DNA of 64,000 nucleotides from Hesseltinella vesiculosa. Lineage: Eukaryota > Mucoromycota > Mucoromycetes > Mucorales > Cunninghamellaceae. The notes beneath the pieces were generated by a model. It searched no databases, was not told where the DNA came from, and worked only from the letters and a program-made list of their open reading frames with translations. The position numbers were made by a program, and so were the translations under genes. The DNA lies in NCBI GenBank assembly GCA_002104935.1, contig MCGT01000030.1:248001-312000 (forward strand). Direction: 5' to 3'. Below, piece after piece: positions 34,253 through 43,667 of this stretch. Positions within the stretch are counted from its first letter, which is position 1. Each line of letters begins with the position of its first letter.

Positions 34253-35682
34253 ATGGGCATTTGTATTTCAGCTGAAGCAAAGGCCGAAAAAGACCGAAGC
34301 CTGGATATTGACAAAATGATTGAAAAAGACGAGAAGCAAATGAAATCCGAGTACAAACTGTTGCTTCTTGGTAAAATAGGATGGCCATGAAAAAAGGAGG
34401 TGGAGCCGATTTTTCTTATTTATTGGTCTCTTTAGGCAGCGGAGAATCAGGCAAGTCGACGGTCGTCAAGCAGATTAAAATCATTCACCAACACGGATAC
34501 ACCAAACCCGAGCTGTATTCTTGGCGACCCACCATCTATCAAAATGTCTTGGAATCAGCGCTGGCGCTGGTTCGCGCCATGAAAAAATTCAGCTGCCCTT
34601 TTGCAGCCGACATCACCATCGTACGAGAACAAAAAAAAAAAAAAAAAAAAAGGCTAGAGCCCCTATTGATGCCATTTTTTTCGACGGGAGCTTAGACACA
34701 TGTGGATTTCATTCTAGATTACTGTGCTCAGGATCCCATTGAGTTATTGGATCAAGCCTTGGTCCAGGCCATTCAAGGTGTTTGGCAAGACACAGCGACT
34801 GCCGCTTGGCTGGAGCGCCAAGGCAGTCAATTTTACCTCATGGACTCGGCGTCCTATTTTTTTGATCACATCCAACGTATCGGGGACACTCATTACATCC
34901 CTGTCGAGCAAGATGTCGTCCGCGCCCGGTCAAAAACAACTGGCATCAGCGAGACGCACTTCACCTTGAAAGATGCCCGCATTCAGTAAGAAAGAAGGCG
35001 GCTGCTTAATCTTGCACATCCGCCTGACTTTTTTTTTTTTTACAGCTTGTTTGACGTGGGTGGTCAGCGGTCAGAGCGAAAAAAATGGATCCATTGCTTT
35101 GAAGCCGTCACCTGTATTATATTCTGTGTTTCCCTAAGTGAATATGACCAGGTGTTGCTGGAAGAAGGACGGCAGGTATGTGAGTGAACGAAGCCGCTGG
35201 GGAGAGATCTCATCTTCAGTTTTGTTGCAGAACCGTATGCTGGAAAGCCTTGTATTGTTTGAATCAGTAGTCAATAGCCGATGGTTTTTAAGATCGTCTG
35301 TTGTGCTATTTTTAAACAAGATCGACATTTTCAAGAAGAAGCTGCCGGTGGTGCCATTGGAAAATTACTTCCCGGACTATGGCGGTGGAGCAGATGTGAA
35401 CAAGGCTGTCAAATACATCATCTGGCGCTTCGGCCAGACCAATCGTGCGCGTCTGGCCATCTACCCTCAGTAAGTTACAAAATTAACCGTACCTCATGTT
35501 CTTACGCATTCTTTGCCGGTTGGCAGTATTACTGAGGCAACCAACACTCAAAACGTAAGCTGCCGCGGTCTTTTTATCCGCCCTTTCCAACTCCGTTTTT
35601 TTTTTGTTAGATTCGAACCGTTTTTGAAGCCGTGAAGCAGACGGTGTTGAGGAATTCTTTAATCGACTGTGGGCTTTTGTAG
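34253..35682 (+). CDS. Heterotrimeric G-protein alpha subunit
   Basis: Couples membrane receptors to intracellular signalling. Exons 34253-34370, 34436-34620, 34696-34985, 35046-35175, 35231-35469, 35527-35554 (28 nt), 35611-35682 give 353 aa, the typical length. [10 protein letters not shown] provides Gly2 for myristoylation and Cys4 for palmitoylation. G motifs: P-loop GSGESGKS, switch I RSKTTGI, switch [18 protein letters not shown] in FLNKIDIF. The last nucleotide-binding motif, normally TCATDT, reads TEATNT. The C-terminus IDCGLL keeps Cys at -4 as in Gi-like subunits. The exon 3 acceptor at 34695 was chosen because it keeps phase and yields the VDFILDYC helix. Confidence 0.95.
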
Positions 35683-36417
35683 AGACTTTTTTACAGTAAA
35701 ATAAAACCTCTGGTTATCGGCATGACATTTTGCCTGGGTGCATGTTCTTCTGAGAGGCATGGATGGGCAAACGAAGCCGGCCAGTGAAGGCTGTCCAACC
35801 GACATTAAACGATTCGTTCATGATATGCTTATGAATGGCGAGGCTAATCTCGCCTAGTTTGCATAAGCTGTATTATCATGACTAATGTACACTTTGCCTT
35901 TTCCTCTTGCACGCTATGGAAGTCTAGCATCACAGCGTAGACGGCTACGCACCTGTATTACTTCAGCCACACACATCAGGCATCCTTACACGCATCCAAA
36001 TCATTCATAACGCGTTGGCAACGTCATTGCTTTTTATTTTTTTGCCCGCGCTTCCTGGTGGGTTGTCTCATGCTTGACAGGCACATGTCGTCAGAGCCAT
36101 GAGCTGGCCACGATTTGGCATGTCCCCGACATGAAAACGTCACACTTCATGCAAAGAGCATCATGAAGCCGATGCATGGGCTCCAGGCTTGCGATGTCCT
36201 TTTCATGTTCTCCATTCTTATCTCCATTGACCCAGATGTTGCCCTGCAAAAGAAAAGGAGTCCAAAGGCACAGAGCCGCCACTCGCCCTGCGACTTTTTC
36301 TTTTTTTACGACACGGTAGCAAGCATAAAATACAAGCCATGGGGGTTATGAAGTCAGCATCGTTTTTATTGTGAATCCAAGCAGTGTTGTAGAAAAAAAG
36401 AGATGTGTACAATGGTT
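35683..36417. other. Convergent intergenic region G alpha / eL37
   Basis: 735 bp with no plausible ORF; less homopolymer-rich than other gaps. It must contain both 3' UTRs. I see no tRNA or repeat here. Confidence 0.4.
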
Positions 36418-37071
36418 TTAAGCTTGCTTCTTGGCTTGGGTGCCTTCACGGAAGCCGTTGGTGAAACGACGGTGAACAACCTTCAAGTAGCGCATACGGC
36501 CAGTACCGGTGGTCTTTCTTCTCTTGCCCTTTTCGGACCAGTTGACTGTAGAAGAAAATGATAAGTCATGGTCAAGCAGCAGCAAGAAATGAATACTTAC
36601 AGGAGCGGATCTTAGCGGCAGGGTAACCACATTGAGCGCAGGTCTTCTTTTGCTTGTGGAAAGAGCGGTCGCCACAACGACGGCAGAGGGTGTGCGACTT
36701 GGTGTGACGCTTACCGAACGAAGAAGTACCTTTCGTCTATGATAAAAAAAAAAAAAAAGTGAGCATGTTTGCTGGCATGCTAATAAAACGAATATGGCAT
36801 CGAGAGGACATCAATGCACATAATGAGTCGGTGATCGCAAAAGAGCTGGGCGGTGAGATGGTGGATAGGATCGAGTAAAACAAGGGTTGAATGAGCAAAT
36901 GAAGGGATGGTCCATGGAAAAAAAAAAAAAAAAAGGTGCAAGGTAGGAAGACATCCATCCATCCATCCATTCGCAAAATAGCCATAGGTGATCCACCATG
37001 GTTGATCATTGTTGTGGGATGTTCCCTCTCGATGCGCCCGCGTCGTTTATGGTCAAGGTCAAACTTACCAT
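36418..37071 (-). CDS. rpl37: 60S ribosomal protein eL37
   Basis: Zinc-binding large-subunit protein. Exons 37071-37069 (the ATG alone), 36736-36601, 36545-36418 give 88 aa. The sequence [20 protein letters not shown] and two CxxC pairs (CRRC, CAQC) form the zinc ribbon; [19 protein letters not shown] and [14 protein letters not shown] follow as in all eL37 proteins. The first intron is 332 bp with CATC tandem repeats (36953-36969) and an A run, and places the initiator codon in a separate 3-nt coding exon. The Acinus-like gene follows upstream on the same strand. Confidence 0.97.
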
Positions 37072-37225
37072 GCTGGATAAACTAAAACCAGAGGGAGGAG
37101 GAAAAAAGAAAAAGAAAAAAAACCACAGCACAAAAAAAAAAAGGTTGTTTACCAAAGGCTGACGTAGGATTGAATGTCCGCTGTCAACGACGCACTTTAT
37201 TATATCCTGTTCTTCTGTAACAAAG

Positions 37226-38712
37226 CTATTTTCGTTGTCGTGCCTCCAGTCGTTCCTTGGCAATGGCTTCATCAACAGGCATGTAGTAAAGATGTGGGGT
37301 GGTCTTTGTCTTCAAGAACAGATCATCCAAGGACTTTTCCAAAGGCTTTGGTTCCACCACGTCTGTAGGCTTACCACTGACGGACAATCGGTTGAAGACA
37401 GACGACCGGTTTTCTTCCATTGTGTCCGAGGCCAAGGCGGACGTTGGACCTTTGGTAAAAGAAAAGAGGTTGAGCTTCCGGTAGGCCATCCAGTAAAAAG
37501 AGATTTATCCTTTATAATTTACCCTGTCTTGATTGCAGTTGTTTTGATATTTGATCCAGACCGCCGATGCGTCGTTTGCTGGTGGGAGGTGATAGGGGTG
37601 CGTCATTGATGGGGATATTGTTCAGGACGTTTTCCAACAGCTTTTCCCAGTTGGCACGGCCGTGTTGCTCGGCCACTTTTTGTTCGACCTCGATCAACTG
37701 TTCAGCTTGCAGCTCGCTCAAAGGCACAGCTGTGATCGTGCCACCGGTTTCAGGTGGATATTGTGTGCCGTCCAATCCTTTGGTTGCCAGGCTGGCCATT
37801 TCTGACGTGTCGTACTGATGGGGAGAAAACAGGTCAGCAGCGTGTAGAATGTCCCGTTTTAAACTTACAACCACATAGCTGTGTGTCTTGATAGGGTCGA
37901 TCCAAATGCGTTTCAACGTACCGAATTGTTCCAAATGGGTGCGCAACGTTTTGTTAATCAGAGGCCGCACCAATCCCTTGATGCAGAGTGCTTGTAGATT
38001 TTCCTGGAAACGAAAATACTTGGTCAATGCCAGTGTGTGATTTCATCTAATCGCCTACCGGTGCAACGGGAGCAGATGGCGTGGCGTCCGCCGTTTCCTT
38101 GGAGGTGTCCTTGGGTGATTCTTTGACGGGCTCATCGGACGATTCCTTGGGCGCTTCCTTGGGAGCTTCCTTTACTGGTTCCTGAGTCGGTACGGAGGGG
38201 GCATCCTTGACGACGTCGGCGGCGGGTGCTTGTTTGGCACGCTTGTCTAATGATGGGGGGAGGGAAAAAACGGATAAACGAGCGGTGAGTCTCACGTTGC
38301 ATGCTCCTTTGAAACCCCCCCATTTGGTTCTCTTGACGTTCGTTCATTTACCTTGATGAGGCTCTTCTTCCAGCTTTCGTTTCTTGGATGCAGCATCGGT
38401 GGATGGCTGGATATTGGCAGCCGTGGCATCATTAGAGATCTCAGCGGGGAGAGCAGATGGCTGTTGTGCATCTTGTTCAGGTTTATCGGCAGGAGGTTGG
38501 TCAACTGATGGGGTGGCCTCGGCAGGTGGAGGAAGTTGATCGACAGCAACATCGGCAGTTGCTGATGTGGGCTGATCGTTGTTGTCGCTGGCCATGGCTT
38601 CAATCAATCGCGCAACAAGCTCGTCTTTTTTTCCGGTCTTCGCCAGATTGCGTTTGCCAAGCTCCTCACGCAGATCGACCACTCTCATCTTTTTGATTGC
38701 TTCAATGTCCAT
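37226..38712 (-). CDS. Acinus-like SAP/RRM protein of the ASAP complex
   Basis: Acinus, with RNPS1 and SAP18, forms the ASAP complex that associates with the exon junction complex in splicing. Exons 38712-38352, 38246-38059, 38003-37869, 37814-37523, 37449-37226 give 399 aa, short for the family. An N-terminal SAP DNA/RNA-binding motif is clear (MRVVDLREELGKRNLAKTG, ELVARLIEAM). Next is a Pro/Ala/Lys/Glu-rich linker with repeated KEAPKES-like units. The RRM-like domain shows LCIKGLVRPLINKTLRTHL and FGTLKRIWIDPIKTHSYVV. The C-terminal RSB motif (SLDDLFLKTKTTPHLYYMPV) is the feature that separates Acinus from other SAP-RRM proteins. Nuclear location is expected. Confidence 0.85.
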
Positions 38713-38902
38713 GGTAACAATTTCAATCTAACTGGAAGAAGAAGAAGAAAAAAAAAATGCAAAGAAATGGAAACAAAGAAAAAAAAAAAACGACTGTTTT
38801 TTTTAGAGATATATTTTTTTTGACAATGTCCGCGTGTCTCCTTATTGAGACATGCCTTGCAAGCAAAACGAAAAATTCTAAGTGAAGGATGGTTTTATTG
38901 CG

Positions 38903-40044
38903 TTATGCTTCATTTTCAAATCCACCAGGGACATTGGGGCGAGGAGCGTCGATTTCGGGTAGAATGGACCACAGCTCATGGGCAAGCGCCATTTGAGCAG
39001 GGTGGTCTTGGGCAGGGCGAATAGCCATGTACTTGCGGGAGAACAAATTGACAGGCTGTTCGGAGGCATGGCGCGGGCAGCCGGAAAGCACAAGACCGCC
39101 AGCCTCTTGGACAATCACTATAGACGCACAAACATCCCATTCCCAACAGCCGACTTCCCAGTACACGTCCAGACAGCCCTTGGCGACAGAACACATGTTG
39201 ATGGCGGCCGAGCCAGTGGCTCGGATGCTGAGGGCCTGCTTGCCGCCTTGAGCGCGTGACTTGACGAGTTGGTGCATGAATGCGAGCTTCTTGTCAATGG
39301 ATTGCGGTGACCGGTCTGATCCGACTTCGGTGCCAACCACACATTGCGAGAGGTCTTTCAGAGGGGCTTTGAACAAGGGCAACGATTGGGTTTCATTCAA
39401 ATAGGCACCGAGGCCACGCCCGGCCGAATACAGTTCGTTCGTCAAAGGGTTGAATACCACGCCCACCACTGGCTCCTTGGCCATCGTCAGACCGATACTT
39501 ACAGCCACACAAGGGTACCCATGCACAAAGTTGTTGGTGCCGTCTAAGGAAGAAACATCAGCCAACGCAGCCACTTTTTTTTTTTGTTTGTCATTTTTAC
39601 CAATAGGATCCACAATCCAAGTAGGGTCGTCCGTAAATACAGTGTTTTCACTTGATTCTTCACCAATAAACCTTGAAACACACGAACAAGAGGTAAAAAA
39701 AAAAAAAGAAGGGGCGGTCAGGGCTCCTGTTTTGGGCAAAACGTCTCAGCCGTTGACTTACTTGTGGTCAGGGTAGGCTATTGTCAACCGGGCTTTGATG
39801 TATTCTTCTACAGCACGGTCAGTCTCGGTGACAATGTCGCTTGGATTGTCGGCTTTGACGTCAGTATGAGTGGCATCCCCATGATGGCGTTTGGTAACGG
39901 CATCACCAATGATGGCCCCAGCATCTCGGGCCAGTTGAATAGCAAAGGTAAGGTATTCCTTGACTAGAAACAAAACCAGCTGGTTTAGTTCATGTATCAG
40001 CTACTGCGATTTGTTTAGGATAGTTTACTCTTGGGATCGGCCAT
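38903..40044 (-). CDS. Inositol-1-monophosphatase
   Basis: Dephosphorylates inositol monophosphates to myo-inositol, Mg-dependent and typically Li-sensitive. Exons 40044-40029, 39963-39762, 39671-39601, 39543-38903 give 309 aa. All metal-site motifs are intact: FIGEES (motif with the catalytic Glu), WIVDPIDGTNNFVHG (split by intron 3 between Ile and Asp), and the C-terminal WEWDVCASIVIVQEAGG. The N-terminal helix KEYLTFAIQLARDAGAII is typical. A C-terminal extension after the fold (about 30 residues) is modest. 190 bp upstream of the Acinus-like start on the same strand. Confidence 0.95.
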
Positions 40045-40786
40045 GAAGCAAGGCGAGCAATGAACAAAAAAAAAAAGTGTGGAGAAGAAAAAAAACGATG
40101 CGGGTTCTCACTTTGGCTTCTCCACTTGCTGCAAGAAGCGGAGGCTGAAATCCCTTGGTTGACATGTGTTGTCGAGTTCTCGGGCAACTCGTCTTCTTGA
40201 CTGTGCTCCAAACGATGCTTGAATGAAGACGCACTGATCCTAGATAAAACAAACACATGTACCAAAGGGAGAGGCGAGATGGCTGGAGTGAAGAGGGAGA
40301 CAAGCATGTCTCAAGCAAAATCCGAACTCGTCTTCCAAATGAACAAAGACACCAAGGCATTTAGGAAAGGCAGCAGGACCAACGGGAGCCAAAGAAACCA
40401 AGACACAAGCTGCCTGATTGGTCTGCGGTCGCACCTGCCATTCCAATTCGCTTCACCTGTCCCTGCCTTCCCAGAAACGTCTCGTAAAAAAAAAAATTTA
40501 ATAAACAAAAAAGGAGAGACTCTGAGCCACTCCTTTTTCCCAATTGGCTAAACACAATAGAACAAAAGGGAACAAACAAGAGGGAGAAAGGTCAAAGCAA
40601 AGGGAAGGGAGACCTTTTTTTTATCCTAGCATTTCCAAATCAGGGTTGCCATCTTTTCTTAGTTTGACCTTCCGCCAGAGTTCCACCAAAAAGAAAAAAA
40701 AGGGAGCGTTTTGTTGTTGTGCTAAATTTAACTTGGCTGGTTTTTTTATCACACTTTTTCTCTTTTTCTTTTTCTTTAGATTCAAA
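40045..40786. other. Divergent intergenic region IMPase / DUF7137-like
   Basis: 742 bp without a credible ORF. It serves as promoter space for both genes; TTTTTCTTTAG ending at 40779, just before the + strand ATG, may end a 5' UTR intron. Confidence 0.4.
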
Positions 40787-41753
40787 ATGAAGACCTTCAG
40801 CTGTCTGTTTCTATTATTATTATGCTGTATCTTTATCCATGCTGACAATGTGATCTATGTGGAAAAGCGATGCAAGTGACTGTTACCCCTTTCGTTTCTT
40901 TTGCATTGACCGTCTCGAGCATTATCTTATATTTTTTTTTACTCTTCAACAGATCCTCAAGCCGGTAGCGTCGTCCCAACATCATCAGCTGCTCCTCCTC
41001 CACCTGCTTCATCATCTGCTGCTCCTCCTGCATCAGGATCCGGCCAACCTTCTGGATCCGTCATACCTACACAATCCGCTGGTGGCAATGTCACAGCCCC
41101 TGGCAATGGCACTGCCAATGGCAATAACACTGGTAACCCTCTTGGGGGTCTGCCTACATCCGCCAGCTACGGCGTCACCGTTCAACCTGGCATGGCCTCT
41201 TTCCTGCAACCTACCCCCAGCAAATCTGTCTCGCCCCTGTACCGAGTCGACGCAAACGAAAACATCACCTTTGTCTGGAGTTATACCAATCTGCTTGTAC
41301 GACCTGCCAACCTGACGCTTGCTGCCGTGGGTCCCCAATCAGCCACCTACACCATTGCTGGCCTGCAAGGCGACGCCACCAGCTACGTCTGGCAACTCAA
41401 CTCGGTCGTTCCCAAAACACCCTTGATGAACGGCTATTACCAGATCCAGCTTTATGACCAACGTGGTCCTTCTGCCTATGCTTCGCCTGGCTGGCTTATG
41501 CCCCAATCACGTCTCACCATCGCCTTTTATACTCCCGAGAGCTATCAGCCCATTTCCAATAGTGAGTTGCCCAATGCACTATAAGACATAACCTCTTACC
41601 CACTCTCTTTTTTTTTTTTTTTTTTACTCAGGTAATTATTGCCCTACCTGCTTCTATAGTGCCGCCTGGAAACGTTCTTTTGGCCCCATCGGAACAGCCT
41701 TTGGCATCGCCTGCGTCACCTCAGCCCTCTTGATCTATGGCCTCCTCAATTGA
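40787..41753 (+). CDS. Secreted/membrane Ser-Pro-rich protein, DUF7137-like
   Basis: Function unknown. Exons 40787-40871, 40953-41561, 41632-41753 give 271 aa. A clean signal peptide (KTFSCLFLLLLCCIFIHA) is followed by a low-complexity Ser/Ala/Pro/Gly linker with several NxT/NxS sites. The globular domain carries LYRVDANENITFVWSYTNLL, a pattern I associate with the fungal DUF7137 family (ITF-W-YTSLL followed by YTI and a late W). A Cys pair, NYCPTC, precedes a C-terminal hydrophobic helix (GIACVTSALLIYGLL) with almost no cytosolic tail, so it is either a type I membrane or a GPI-like anchored wall protein. Intron 1 has a GC donor (T|GCAAGT, 40872); GT alternatives give a stop codon at once. 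Confidence 0.8.
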
Positions 41754-42008
41754 TAGACTTTTTTTTTTTTTTCTTCCAATACTTCCCATTCATTTTGATC
41801 CCCAGTAAATAACACACCTTGATATCTTCATGTAACTCTCCCCTTTTCCCCCTTTCGATTCTTGTCTTTCTGTAACTCTCCACGATCTCTATAAAAACGC
41901 CAGTGAACCCAAAAAGGGCAGCTGACATAAAGAGCCCGCATTTTTCAGGTTTTTTTATTTTTATCATTTATTTTTTCTTGATTCTCCTTCTCTTTCAGTG
42001 ATTGTATC

Positions 42009-43417
42009 ATGTTGGACGAAGAAGATGCGCTTGATTTTGGTGAATTGGATGAAGATTTTGAGCTGGATGCAGATCAAATCAAGGCTATCGATGCCGAACT
42101 TGGGTTAGACATTGACGAAGATCTGGAAGAAGCAGCACCTTTGGCACCGTCCACAAACAGCAACGACATCCTGTCATCCTCTCTTTCCAACACAAAATCG
42201 TCTCCTCCATCACCTCCCCGTCCATCTGAATCCCAACCTCCTGTTGAAAAACGCACGTACCAACAACCATCCCATCGACAGCACTCTCAGCAGCAATCGT
42301 CAGCCCATCATGCAAGACCTGCCATGTAATGTACAAAAAAAAAAAATGGAAGGTTCTTTTCCTCCCTAACATCTTGCCCCCCTCCCCATCTCCAGGTTCC
42401 CAATGATGCCAATGCCCACACCCAATATTCACATCAATCCCAACTTCAAAGGCCCACTGGATTTCTCGCGAATTCAAGGCCGATCATTCCAAAGCAACAA
42501 CAACTACAGCAACTACAACAGCAGCAGCTACAACCATAACAGCGGCAACTTCAGCAGCAGCAACAGCGACCGACGCCATAACATACCAGGCAACCATCAA
42601 TTCAATCGCAATGGATCCCATTCGCCCATGTCCCAATCCTCCCATGATCTCACCCGCCAGCGCATGGCTGCCCATCCTCCACAGAAGCGGTCCTATTCCG
42701 ACGATCAGCTAGCCACCAGCCAACACGTTGACCGAGCCCAACCTCGGCCTCGCCACATGGTGCCTGCCGCCAATGGAAATGTCATTGAACACAACGGCCT
42801 TCTGTCGATCCGGGGCGCCGCTAACCGCACAGGCTCAGCATCCCCTCCAGCCGTCCGCAACAAGTACGTCCAACCTTATACCAAACCAGGCTTTGATCAA
42901 AGCCGTCTGCGCGCGAATCCTGGGCCTGCTGTTCCGCGCTTTGAAAACGGCAAAGCCAACAAACTGATCCTCTCCAATGTTGCTGCTGGCATCTCCAAGG
43001 CCAGTCTCCAAAGCCTCGATCCTCTCATCAAGGTATGAACACTCGCCGACGCTTTTTTTTTATCGATTCATCGATTCTCTCTCTTGATTGCTGTCTTTTT
43101 TTCATACCACCCCACCCATTTTGCTACACTCTCCCCTTTTGTTTCTGCTCCAACTCACTCATGCCTTTTTTTTTTTTGCTTTTTCTCCGTTCATTCTATT
43201 ATATGTCACGTCATTATTCCCTTAGGACATTCAAATGGAGGCGAACAAGAACCAAGCAAGCGTTTTGTTTACTTCCATTGACGAAGCTGTGCAATTCCGA
43301 CGAAAATACAACAGGCAAGACGACGCGCTTTCCATCGATAGCCGCTCACTTCTTTTTTTTATTGACAGATTTCTCTTTCATGGCCAAAATCTTACAGTCA
43401 CCTTTGCTCAAAAATAG
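42009..43417 (+). CDS. RRM-like protein with acidic N-terminus and Asn/Ser-rich middle
   Basis: Not assigned to a named family. Exons 42009-42325, 42396-43032, 43226-43314, 43369-43417 give 363 aa. Residues 1-45 are very acidic (LDEEDALDFGELDEDFELDA). The middle is a disordered stretch rich in Ser, Gln, His and Asn. The C-terminal about 80 residues read like a degenerate RRM: KLILSNVAAGISKASL (beta1-alpha1), QASVLFTSIDEAVQFRRKYN (beta3-alpha2) and FHGQNLTVTFAQK (beta4), spanning two introns. The last intron uses a GC donor (AG|GCAAGA, 43315), the only splice that completes the RRM. A role in RNA binding is inferred from this fold only. Converges with Pho81. Confidence 0.75.
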
Positions 43418-43667
43418 TACATTTGAATAAACCAAACTTCTTTTTTTTTTTGCGCCAGCGACAGGAACAGGCTACAGGTGGTTTATTGATTGACTGATTT
43501 CGAGAATGGAGGGCCATGGCTAGAACATGCAATTACAAAAGAAAAAAAAAGAGGGGAGGGGAGTATATATAGGATCATTACAAGGTATGACAAGGAAAGG
43601 AAGGAAGGGAGACGTCAAAAAAAAAAAATGCCAGGAGAGTAAAGTACAGTGGAAACGGGGAGAAAAT

